Of a stretch of 5,915 bases of DNA, positions 1 through 5,777 are shown one piece after another (positions within the stretch are counted from its first letter, which is position 1; each line of letters begins with the position of its first letter). Origin of the DNA: Bdellovibrionales bacterium (GTDB lineage Bacteria > Bdellovibrionota > Bdellovibrionia > Bdellovibrionales > UBA1609); the NCBI GenBank assembly GCA_027451425.1, contig DAIDJH010000128.1, forward strand, positions 1-5,915. The letters are read 5' to 3'. The position numbers and the translations under genes were made by a program. The notes beneath the pieces are model-generated. The model searched no databases. It was not told the DNA's origin and saw only the letters and a program-made list of their open reading frames with translations.

Positions 1-741
1 CGGATCAGTTACTCCAGAATACATTGACCATTTAGTAGCCCCTCCTGCTCCAGCTATCCATGAAACAGTAGGCGCTACTGAATCATAAGCTACAAGTGTT
101 CTAGCTGCCGATGTTCCTAATACATCAAATTGATAAAACGGACTAACAGTTCCAACTCCAACATACTGACCGTTAGGCTGCAATAAAAGATATGAATTTG
201 TTACACCACTAGGAACGCTAGTTCCTTGCAAAGTTAAAGACGTGTTAAAACCTGAAGGTTCTATAAATCCGTTTCCGTTAGCATCTGACCATAGCGCAAA
301 ATTTGAACTATCTGAACCGGCTGAAATGCCGTGCATAAGAAGGTATTGCGATTGCGAGGTTCCCGTTGCTGTTAAAGCGCCAAGATCAAGTCCGATATAA
401 GCTGCCCCGTCGGTCGTGTTGAATCCATATTGAACAGGAGTTGTGCCCTCTATGCGGACTCCAGAACCACTCCAATAGCTATCGGTTCTATAAAGAGTGC
501 TACCCGAAAGAATCAGGCCGCCCGAGGGATTGGCACCGTATGGGTTAGGCATGAAGGCATGCAGTGTAAGAAAATTCATGCCGGCCCCCGTGCTGCCGCC
601 GCCACCATTACGCATGTTGATTTGAACCCAAACCCGGCCACAACCTGTAAGGAGTACACTTGTGCTTGCGAGCACGACACTCGCCGCAATGAGCGCTATG
701 CGCCCAATGTTTAAAAATGAGACGGACCGCTCGAACTTCAT
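1..741 (-). CDS. Fibre/adhesin-like surface lipoprotein, N-terminal part (gene runs off left edge)
   Basis: An open frame of 247 codons starts at the ATG at 741 and has no stop before the window edge, so the C-terminus is missing. An in-frame TAG at 838-840 with no ATG, GTG or TTG in between fixes the start; no good Shine-Dalgarno is seen. Residues 1-34 form a lipoprotein signal: charged start, hydrophobic core (about 15-31) and lipobox L31-T-G-C34. A Gly-rich linker follows (46-54), then Gly/Ser/Thr-rich sequence lacking long hydrophobic stretches. Residues 193-209 (YVGVGTVSPFYQFDVLG) match the VGIGT-x-SP-x-L-x-V-x-G repeat common in tail-fibre-like and trimeric fibre proteins, including the chimeric fibres of Bdellovibrio. 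Inference: a lipid-anchored, possibly trimeric surface fibre for attachment or host recognition, with the missing part holding the shaft and tip. Codon use changes along the gene: Arg is CGN early, with AGA at residues 85 and 214. Sure that it is a real lipoprotein gene; moderately sure of the fibre role. Confidence 0.8.
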   Translation of the reverse strand, partial: MKFERSVSFLNIGRIALIAASVVLASTSVLLTGCGRVWVQINMRNGGGGSTGAGMNFLTLHAFMPNPYGANPSGGLILSGSTLYRTDSYWSGSGVRIEGTTPVQYGFNTTDGAAYIGLDLGALTATGTSQSQYLLMHGISAGSDSSNFALWSDANGNGFIEPSGFNTSLTLQGTSVPSGVTNSYLLLQPNGQYVGVGTVSPFYQFDVLGTSAARTLVAYDSVAPTVSWIAGAGGATKWSMYSGVTDP

Positions 742-880
742 CTGAATATGTTTATCGGATATTTTACGGCAGGACTTTAGTGAATGTAGCGACAGTGAAT
801 GCTCGCGCCTGTTGTCGCCGGCGTATCCCGATGCAAACTAGGCCGTAGACTGACCACGAAAGTTATGACACATTAAAAAT
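742..880. promoter_or_regulatory. Divergent intergenic region between the fibre lipoprotein and the Ig/barrel gene
   Basis: This 139-base gap separates two divergently transcribed genes and must hold both start regions. Neither start has a convincing Shine-Dalgarno, and no good -35/-10 pair was found on either strand; TAAAAT at 763-758 on the minus strand is a possible -10 but has no matching -35. Two structures stand out: the direct repeat AGTGAATG at 779-786 and 794-801, 15 bases apart, and the perfect palindrome CGCCGGCG at 816-823. Either could be a regulator site, but both are short enough to arise by chance. Confidence 0.3.
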
Positions 881-2041
881 ATGCCTTCATCTCGGGTATG
901 GCTCGTCGTCAGCGGCGTTTTTTTGTGGGCAGTTTTAGCTTTTATTAACGCGAAAGCGCTTGCGGCCAACGCCGTGGCCAATTCAGCCTCTACGGCTACC
1001 ACACATCAAACAATAAAAGTTGAATGGTATAGACCCGCAATTGCGGAGTCGCTCAGCAACGATCGCGCCCGCGTTTTTATCCGCGGTAAAACAATGCCTG
1101 GCAATCACATCGCGATCGGCGCAGAAGCTTATAGTTTCAAATCCCAAACGAATTATTCAAAATTATCGGCTAAAGATTTGAACGCGACGCCCGCAAAAGT
1201 CGATGCCGATAAAAATGGAAATTTTCAAATTGAGATGACCCTGCCATACACCGCCGTGCAAATCTCGATGATCGTGTCGAACAATATAAGCCAAAGCCGC
1301 ACAATTATTCTGCTCCTGCATGTGGCGAAAAATCGCGTGCAAGTGAACGTCAAAACCGCCGCGTGGAATTTATGGCACGTGTATATCGGCCCGACATTTA
1401 AGCTCTTCAATATAGACCAGTCGAATTCCATAGGATCGCAAAAAATCTCTTCTACCCTCCTCGGTTCAACGGTTGACGGCCAATACAATTTTCGTAAAAA
1501 TTATTTTGCAACGGCGTCTATAACCTCGGTTCAAGGGGTCGGTTCTTTACCAACAACCGGCGACATTACATTTAGTGATTTTGAACTTGCCTTAGGGGTC
1601 AGTCGCAATTTCAGCACAAAGTGGTGGAAGGCTTTGAACAAATCAATCAATCTCAGCGACATCAGCGCGAGCAGCCCCTTTCTCATAAGAAATTCTTCAA
1701 GTGCTTATGTTTTTGAAACAGCCACCGTAAATAAGCTGGCCCTGACGTTCACAGGTTCATTTGAAGGTAATCGTTTCTTTGACTCGGCCGTGAGTTTTGG
1801 CCTTGCATATGGCCTATTGAATTCATCGCAATTTAGTTCCTCACCGGGCGAAATCGACGGAATTTTAGATTATCAAGTCACCCATCAGTTGGCGTCGCAA
1901 TTTTATCTTTTAGGTGATCTGACTGAAGAATATGACGCCTACTCATTCTCCAGCTACGATTTGCCGAGCAGTGCCTCAATCACAACTTCGCTGGGCCAAT
2001 TTATTACCACCGTCACGGCAGCGATTGCCTATAAGTTTTAG
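881..2041 (+). CDS. Exported protein: Ig-like N-terminal domain plus C-terminal outer-membrane beta-barrel
   Basis: A 386-residue protein. The ATG at 881 is favoured because an in-frame TGA lies at 866-868 and the first 28 residues form a Sec signal peptide (hydrophobic 6-22, cleavage probably after ALA at 26-28). No Shine-Dalgarno is visible. Residues about 45-148 look like one beta-sandwich (Ig-like) domain: R64-VFIRGKTMPGN, then VDADKNGNFQIEMTLP (107-122), then alternating hydrophobic strands to LLLHV (144-148). The pattern 'G-x-T-x-PG ... D-x-x-G-x-F-x-x-x-x-x-LP' is typical of bacterial Ig-like modules. From about 163 to the end the sequence alternates polar and hydrophobic residues in 9-12 residue strands and ends in an aromatic residue (AAIAYKF), the classic C-terminal signal for BAM-dependent outer-membrane insertion. 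Inference: a barrel with a periplasmic Ig-like domain; ligand unknown. It converges on the DUF1566 gene across a 43-base gap without a clear terminator. The exact family is not recognised. Confidence 0.8.
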   Translation: MPSSRVWLVVSGVFLWAVLAFINAKALAANAVANSASTATTHQTIKVEWYRPAIAESLSNDRARVFIRGKTMPGNHIAIGAEAYSFKSQTNYSKLSAKDLNATPAKVDADKNGNFQIEMTLPYTAVQISMIVSNNISQSRTIILLLHVAKNRVQVNVKTAAWNLWHVYIGPTFKLFNIDQSNSIGSQKISSTLLGSTVDGQYNFRKNYFATASITSVQGVGSLPTTGDITFSDFELALGVSRNFSTKWWKALNKSINLSDISASSPFLIRNSSSAYVFETATVNKLALTFTGSFEGNRFFDSAVSFGLAYGLLNSSQFSSSPGEIDGILDYQVTHQLASQFYLLGDLTEEYDAYSFSSYDLPSSASITTSLGQFITTVTAAIAYKF

Positions 2042-2084
2042 AGTTCAAAATTTAAATCGCGCCAACCAAAGAAACGACTTGGCT

Positions 2085-2591
2085 TTAGCGGCCGACACAC
2101 CGGACCGCAAACGCGTTGTCGCGGTAGAAATTAAGCAAATTGCCGTGACTGCCGTAGAACAACCACGCATCGACGCCGAGGGTTGTGTTAACCGCCGCGG
2201 ACCAAAACCAGTAATTTACTATCCCTGGCAATACCTCAGTTTTTCCGTCGACCGTATACGGATCGTAGCCCCTAGCTGTATCTTGACCAAGATACGTTGC
2301 CAATTGTTTAAACTCTTCTTTTGTTGGCAACTGCGCGCCGATAGATTGGCAATACTTTTCAGCGTCGTGCTGGGTCATATATTTTATCTTGCCCTGTGGA
2401 GTTGTCACATTACTGCCCCAGATTAACCCCGACGGATCTCTGTAGGTTTCTCCAAGGGCTGGGTTTGATATTTCACGGGTAAATACGGCCCCGGTGACCG
2501 AAACCCTTTGGCTATTGCGTATAGATTGCGTCGCAATTGCCATCGGACTCGACAAAGCGATAGAAAATAAAACGACGACAATTCGGTACAT
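2085..2591 (-). CDS. Secreted DUF1566 (Lcl_C) domain protein
   Basis: A 168-residue protein. An in-frame ATG lies 27 bases further upstream (2618), but the start at 2591 is preferred: AAGGAG at 2603-2598 sits 6 bases before it, and a signal peptide begins right there (hydrophobic residues 4-14, cleavage probably after AIA at 18-20). The mature part matches the DUF1566/Lcl_C family, named after the C-terminal domain of the Legionella collagen-like protein. Hallmarks are an early strand 'YRDPSGLIWG', the central KYCQSIGAQLPTKEEFKQL (the family's C-x-x-x-G-A-R-LP-T-x-x-E motif), then NYWFWSAA, a Gly-rich turn and the terminal FAVRCVGR, equivalent to the family's YVRCVR ending. The two family cysteines (in KYC and in VRC) are present. 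The domain is a C-type-lectin-like fold by family knowledge and is often found in surface or secreted proteins of many Gram-negatives; its function is unknown. Here it is the whole mature protein, not a tail on a larger one. It has its own promoter at about 2652-2679. Confidence 0.88.
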   Translation of the reverse strand: MYRIVVVLFSIALSSPMAIATQSIRNSQRVSVTGAVFTREISNPALGETYRDPSGLIWGSNVTTPQGKIKYMTQHDAEKYCQSIGAQLPTKEEFKQLATYLGQDTARGYDPYTVDGKTEVLPGIVNYWFWSAAVNTTLGVDAWLFYGSHGNLLNFYRDNAFAVRCVGR

Positions 2592-2597
2592 GAGCAG

Positions 2598-2603
2598 CTC
2601 CTT
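2598..2603 (-). promoter_or_regulatory. Shine-Dalgarno of the DUF1566 gene
   Basis: AAGGAG on the minus strand, 6 bases before the ATG at 2591. It decides the start: the longer frame beginning at 2618 would place this site inside the coding region and put nine extra residues before the signal peptide. Confidence 0.85.
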
Positions 2604-2651
2604 AAATTCTGGTCGCATACGTCCGCGAATTTACTATGCAAAAAATAATCC

Positions 2652-2679
2652 ATTATCGACGTTGCTGACCGTGATTCAA
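2652..2679 (-). promoter_or_regulatory. Sigma-70-type promoter of the DUF1566 gene
   Basis: On the minus strand, TTGAAT (2679-2674) and GATAAT (2657-2652) are separated by 16 bases. They match the TTGACA/TATAAT consensus at 4 and 5 of 6 positions. Transcription would start near 2645, giving a leader of roughly 54 bases that includes the Shine-Dalgarno at 2603-2598. The -35 element lies in the loop of the inverted repeat at 2667-2688. Confidence 0.55.
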
Positions 2680-2688
2680 TCCACGGTC
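2667..2688. repeat. Inverted repeat around the -35 element, possible operator
   Basis: GACCGTG at 2667-2673 and CACGGTC at 2682-2688 are exact reverse complements separated by 8 bases. The TTGAAT -35 element of the DUF1566 promoter lies in the 8-base centre. Size and placement suit a dimeric repressor that would block RNA polymerase, but no regulator gene lies in the window, so this is inference from position and symmetry. Confidence 0.4.
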
Positions 2689-2771
2689 GTTGCGACAGCC
2701 GCATGCGAACCAGCATATTTCTGGCATATCTTAACAAAAATTGTCACTCACTATCTATAGTCCGGTCCGGA

Positions 2772-2809
2772 TTGACAGTATTCAAAGTTAGCTGAATTGT
2801 AATTATACT
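2772..2809 (+). promoter_or_regulatory. Possible promoter elements before the barrel gene at 2810
   Basis: A perfect TTGACA lies at 2772-2777, but no -10 sits at the usual 16-18 bases. TGTAAT (2798-2803) is 20 bases away and TATACT (2804-2809) is 26 bases away, directly touching the start codon. Either could be real only with unusual spacing or a leaderless transcript. No Shine-Dalgarno precedes the ATG, which agrees with, but does not prove, a very short leader. Confidence 0.25.
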
Positions 2810-3598
2810 ATGAAGTGGACATGCGTGCTGTTGGGTCTATTGCTGGGGCCAGTGTCCGCCGCAACGGCGGAGCAGAATGCGCACGTATTTGATTTCGCCG
2901 TTGGCACCAATCTCACCGATTTTAATTATAAGGAAATGAGCACGTCGCCCGACGATTCAGAATCGGGGCTATTTGAATCATTGTTGGTAGATGCAAAATA
3001 TTATCCTTTTCAGACCGCCACAAACATTGAAGCGGTTTTTGAGACGGCTGAGTCAAAATTAAATTACTGGGCGTCCGGCACGTTTACAAATCCAAATCAA
3101 TCGATTTCACAACAGATGCAAAATGATTTTTCAAATTACACGATCTATTTCAATTTTGCCCTTAGCGAAGACGTCGAAATGTACGTCGGCTATGGATACG
3201 ATTACTGGCGCAGAAACGGTGGCAATTACTACGATGATTACACCTGGAATTATTTACCAGTTGGGATCCGCGCCTGGCTGTCCCAATCTAATATTGTTGA
3301 TGTTGGCGCCGATATCTCGATTATTCCGACTTTAAATGCGGACTTCAAAGTAATTCCCTTCAATGGGCAAGACAGTTCAGGGGCGCTAGGTTCGTCAATC
3401 GGGATGAGACTCTCTATCCCCGTGCGATGGACTTTAAGTGACAATCTCATTTTTACGACTACGCCGTGGTTGGAGTATCGTCGCTTTGGGCACAGTGGCG
3501 TCGTTTATAATTCTGCCATTTCACCAGGACCACTCGCTGAGCCAGACAGTCAAACCGTGCAGATCGGGGCGGAGCTGCTTGCGGGAGTTTCTTATTGA
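2810..3598 (+). CDS. Outer-membrane beta-barrel protein (about 10 strands)
   Basis: A 262-residue protein. The ATG at 2810 begins a clear Sec signal peptide (hydrophobic 6-15, cleavage probably after ATA at 18-20). The mature part is a run of amphipathic strands rich in Tyr, Trp and Phe. Good examples are NYTIYFNFALSED (109-121), VEMYVGYGYDYWRR (122-135), WNYLPVGIRAWLSQ (146-159), IVDVGADISIIP (162-173), LIFTTTPWLEYRR (213-225) and the C-terminal TVQIGAELLAGVSY (249-262). The last strand ends in Tyr, the expected outer-membrane assembly signal. The 'Y-x-P-V-G-I-R' strand after an Asp/Tyr-rich loop (NYYDDYTWN, 139-147) is a pattern seen in many small outer-membrane barrels. No enzymatic motif is visible and the substrate is unknown. 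No transmembrane helix other than the signal is present. It is transcribed divergently from the DUF1566 gene and converges on the barrel gene ending at 3722. No Shine-Dalgarno is seen. Confidence 0.82.
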   Translation: MKWTCVLLGLLLGPVSAATAEQNAHVFDFAVGTNLTDFNYKEMSTSPDDSESGLFESLLVDAKYYPFQTATNIEAVFETAESKLNYWASGTFTNPNQSISQQMQNDFSNYTIYFNFALSEDVEMYVGYGYDYWRRNGGNYYDDYTWNYLPVGIRAWLSQSNIVDVGADISIIPTLNADFKVIPFNGQDSSGALGSSIGMRLSIPVRWTLSDNLIFTTTPWLEYRRFGHSGVVYNSAISPGPLAEPDSQTVQIGAELLAGVSY

Positions 3599-3721
3599 AC
3601 AACAACAACCGGTTTTGGCCTTACGCCCGCGGCCCATCAGCGTAGCGCGCCACTACTGAATTTCAAATCTAGTTGCTTGTGCTCCCCGTGGCTTTTTTGT
3701 TTGACTGGCATCGAGGGGTCG

Positions 3722-4399
3722 CTAATCCTCATACTCAGTTGCGTTCACTCCGTCAAAAAGAAATCCGACTGTGAAATACGTACCGGATAAATCGATCGTT
3801 TGAATATTGTTATTAAGCGTGCTCGACCGCGAGAGTCCGGTCACTTTATTCGACTCGTAACCGCCTTCAAACACCACAAAAAATTTTTTGAATCCAACCG
3901 CAACCGAACCGCCATAACTTGTGCATGGCGAAGCAAACCAGCCAGTCGCAGCCTGACGTGTGATTTCTCCGTTTTGGCTTGGCGTATTGAGACTCAAAGT
4001 TGTGTTTGTACCTCCGAATCCGGCAAACCCGTCAAAACGAATGAACTTAGTTTTTAATAATGGAATGCGACCGACAAGCATGGCCGAATTTTGATTGAGA
4101 TCGGCGTAATTGTTTATATTTGCTGGATCGTCTTCGTGATCGCTGCGCCATGTGTACCGAAGACCGACCTCGAACCGGCTCGCGAGAGGGTACGTCACTT
4201 CCATCCCGTACTGCGCCACATTTTTCATGTTACTTATACCGAGCGTATTCAGCTCGGAATTCACGTTAGTCGGATTCGCGTTTGTAACGCCGGCGAAAAG
4301 CCGAGCCTGTACCGGAAAATTCAATTCAGCAAAAGCGAACTCGTATGAAAAAATGATGAAGGCCGCCGGGATTATTCGAATCAAAAATCGTGTTGTCAT
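3722..4399 (-). CDS. Small outer-membrane beta-barrel protein (OmpW/OmpA-barrel size)
   Basis: A 225-residue protein with a Sec signal peptide (residues 1-24, hydrophobic 5-18, cleavage probably after AFA at 22-24). The mature chain of about 200 residues fits an 8-stranded barrel. Likely strands are NFPVQARLFAGV (27-38), QYGMEVTYPL (63-72), RFEVGLRYTWRS (75-86), SAMLVGRIPLL (105-115), IRFDGFAGFGG (120-130), GSVAVGFKKFFVVFEGGYES (164-183) and GTYFTVGFLFDG (206-217). Turns are short and the outer loops are Asn/Thr-rich. An 8-residue tail (218-225, NATEYED at its end) follows the last strand, so it does not end on the usual aromatic residue; the assembly signal would lie at about 208-215. One cysteine at 159. 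Length and layout resemble OmpW-like or OmpA-barrel families, but no diagnostic motif was found. No Shine-Dalgarno precedes the ATG. Its 5' end overlaps the frame of the barrel-gene remnant on the other strand. Confidence 0.78.
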   Translation of the reverse strand: MTTRFLIRIIPAAFIIFSYEFAFAELNFPVQARLFAGVTNANPTNVNSELNTLGISNMKNVAQYGMEVTYPLASRFEVGLRYTWRSDHEDDPANINNYADLNQNSAMLVGRIPLLKTKFIRFDGFAGFGGTNTTLSLNTPSQNGEITRQAATGWFASPCTSYGGSVAVGFKKFFVVFEGGYESNKVTGLSRSSTLNNNIQTIDLSGTYFTVGFLFDGVNATEYED

Positions 4400-4405
4400 T
4401 ATTCA

Positions 4406-4531
4406 AAGGTATACGGAGGTGATGACAGATTCGACATAATTATGTTCAATTGGGTTTTCGTCCAGTTAGACTACGATCCGGCAGAAGCCCTCGGCATTAA
4501 AGTGGGGGCCGTCTATGGTTTCAAACTTTAG
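4406..4531 (+). pseudogene. C-terminal remnant of an outer-membrane barrel gene
   Basis: The 29 codons from ATG 4442 to TAG 4529-4531 read MFNWVFVQLDYDP... and end GIKVGAVYGFKL. This gives two amphipathic strands joined by a tight turn (DYDPAEALG), the look of the last hairpin of an outer-membrane barrel. The frame stays open to the left back to a TGA at 4346-4348; in the part just upstream, VYGGDDRFDII (4409-4441) still reads like barrel sequence. Beyond about 4400 it is only the antisense of the minus-strand gene's signal peptide. There is no signal peptide and no proper ribosome site: GGAGG at 4415-4419 is 2 bases from one ATG, which leads to a 5-codon dead end, and 22 bases from the ATG at 4442. 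Inference: the 3' end of a gene whose front was removed by deletion or rearrangement near 4400. The alternative, chance coding resemblance, cannot be excluded in so short a frame. The stop lies 10 bases from the end of the convergent gene at 4542. Confidence 0.5.
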
Positions 4532-4541
4532 GTCCGCCACA

Positions 4542-5606
4542 TCATTCACTTTCTAAAATTGATGATTTCTGTTGGAATTTATTTTCAAGAATGTTTTTGC
4601 ATGAAGGTGACACTGCACCATGTGCAATCAAATTCTTAATCTCCTTGTATTTAATTATTTTGACGCCAACGGCGAGTTGGCCGTTTTGGAGTGCGAAAAA
4701 ATAACCCCTGTTCATTACTGATCGCGACATAGCAATTTGAAACACCGGTTTCAATACAGATAGGATTGTACCGTAACCTGTACCTACCATGGCAGAGGCA
4801 GCTAAGGTGTTACCCCAAATTATCGAAAGTGCATTTAAAAACGAAGGCGCCCGTTGAATTTGATCGTGCAAAAGTTTTAAGCTGGCATGACCCATTTGCG
4901 GTAACATGAGAACAGTTACCGCAACTGTAAACGTTAAAAATGTCTTCAAGCTCGGCCGAATGTATTTCCATTTAATATAATCGGCGTGATCCAAACTTTG
5001 CGCGACTTCAAATGTGTCGGAGCCATAAATGCCACCGTTCACCGCACCGAAATAGTTGAGCAATACTTCGCCTCTTCGCGCTGCGCTTTCTTGGCCCCCG
5101 CAAAAAGTGGAACAACTATTTAAGATAATGCGAAGATCGTTGGTGGCCTTGTCTTTAATTGGCGAAAACACTTCATTGAAATCAGGATCGACCCCATTTT
5201 CATAGATGTTCCCAAGATATTGAAGCTTGGTGACTTTTCGGCCTGAGTGCGATTCGGACGTATTGCCGTGCGTGTCAATTAAAAGGTACGCCAATCGCTC
5301 ATCTGGTGCGAGAGCACCAGCGATTTTTTCTCGAATCTCTGCGGCTATGTTCTGTTTGTTACCCCCTAATCTTTGAGCTTTTATTGAGATTCGTTTGTAA
5401 ATCAGATCAGGACGCAACTTTGTGAACATCCGCTCGAACAAGTCCTCGCTATTTTTATCAATGGAGATGTTATCGTAAAAGTATATCTCTAGTGCCACCT
5501 TCTTAATAGGTTCGCCGGCCTGGCCATCGGCATGAGCACGAGTGGACTGTAAAAAAATTAGACACAGTGCCAATAACATGCCCGTCGGCTTTTTGTATTC
5601 AAACAT
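4542..5606 (-). CDS. Exported caspase-like (clan CD type) cysteine peptidase homologue, putative
   Basis: A 354-residue protein. The start at 5606 is supported by GAAGGA at 5619-5614, 7 bases upstream, and by a signal peptide (hydrophobic 9-19, cleavage probably after AHA at 24-26). Residues 36-110 alternate short strands and helices and end in a hydrophobic strand, AYLLI, running into D-T-H113-G114-N. A second hydrophobic strand, LRIIL (158-162), runs into N-S-C165-S-T-F-C169-G-G. A strand followed by His-Gly, then about 50 residues later a strand followed by Cys-x-Ser, is the signature of clan CD peptidases (caspases, CHAT, separase, legumain, clostripain). H113 and C165 would be the catalytic dyad. 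GAVNGGIYGSDTFEV (187-201) could line the substrate pocket. The C-terminal part has hydrophobic segments at about 222-238 and 258-287 and a Lys-rich tail, so the protein may be membrane-tethered. Known for the clan: cleavage after a defined P1 residue. Here the substrate, activation and even activity are unknown. It is a lone gene, convergent with the barrel remnant. Alternative: an inactive structural relative. Confidence 0.6.
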   Translation of the reverse strand: MFEYKKPTGMLLALCLIFLQSTRAHADGQAGEPIKKVALEIYFYDNISIDKNSEDLFERMFTKLRPDLIYKRISIKAQRLGGNKQNIAAEIREKIAGALAPDERLAYLLIDTHGNTSESHSGRKVTKLQYLGNIYENGVDPDFNEVFSPIKDKATNDLRIILNSCSTFCGGQESAARRGEVLLNYFGAVNGGIYGSDTFEVAQSLDHADYIKWKYIRPSLKTFLTFTVAVTVLMLPQMGHASLKLLHDQIQRAPSFLNALSIIWGNTLAASAMVGTGYGTILSVLKPVFQIAMSRSVMNRGYFFALQNGQLAVGVKIIKYKEIKNLIAHGAVSPSCKNILENKFQQKSSILESE

Positions 5607-5613
5607 GAATGCA

Positions 5614-5619
5614 TCCTTC
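5614..5619 (-). promoter_or_regulatory. Shine-Dalgarno of the caspase-like gene
   Basis: GAAGGA on the minus strand, 7 bases before the ATG at 5606. It supports this start over the in-frame Met at residue 10, which would cut the signal peptide short of its positively charged N-terminus. No convincing -35/-10 pair was found in the 171 bases upstream. Confidence 0.75.
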
Positions 5620-5725
5620 GACGATTACCTTAACCAGCCTTTATGGAAAGCAAAATGCATGCCCGGCGATATACCGTGACGGAGGTTTAAAAGCGTTTCA
5701 AAACACGATTTGTACTATTCTTCAA

Positions 5726-5770
5726 CATTGTGCCCGAACACATGGATGTACCTACGGTGGTCGGGCAATG
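5726..5770 (-). terminator. Hairpin downstream of the right-edge gene, possible terminator
   Basis: CATTG-TG-CCCGA at 5726-5737 pairs with TCGGGCAATG at 5761-5770: a 10-base-pair stem with a two-base bulge and a 23-base loop that can itself fold slightly. It begins 7 bases after the stop codon at 5778, the expected place for a terminator of the minus-strand gene at the right edge. The run of T expected of an intrinsic terminator is absent (TTGAAGAAT follows), so it may be Rho-dependent, an mRNA-stabilising 3' structure, or an operator for the next gene. Confidence 0.4.
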
Positions 5771-5777
5771 CTCAAAT

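Noticed and set aside
430..714. Plus-strand open frame of 94 codons
   Set aside because: It is antisense to the lipoprotein gene, whose frame has a signal peptide, a lipobox and a fibre motif; this one has random-looking composition.
1225..1488. Minus-strand open frame of 87 codons
   Set aside because: It lies wholly inside the well-supported Ig/barrel gene and shows no signal peptide, motif or ribosome site.
2061..2083. Small inverted repeat GCCAA...TTGGC between the convergent genes ending at 2041 and 2085
   Set aside because: A 5-base-pair stem with a 13-base loop and no T run on either strand is not enough for a bidirectional terminator.
1932..2760. Open frames at 1932-2426 (+), 2423-2737 (-) and 2494-2760 (+)
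   Set aside because: All overlap the DUF1566 gene or its promoter region; the DUF1566 frame has the family motif, signal peptide and Shine-Dalgarno.
3649..3698. Possible intrinsic terminator: GCCAC at 3649-3653, GTGGC at 3688-3692, then six T
   Set aside because: The T run is good and the position after the barrel gene is right, but the stem is only 5 base pairs around a 34-base loop, too weak to call.
4415..4439. Strong-looking GGAGG followed by ATG and a 5-codon frame (MTDST)
   Set aside because: Only 2 bases separate the GGAGG from the ATG, and the frame stops at once. It is better explained as part of the barrel remnant read in another frame.
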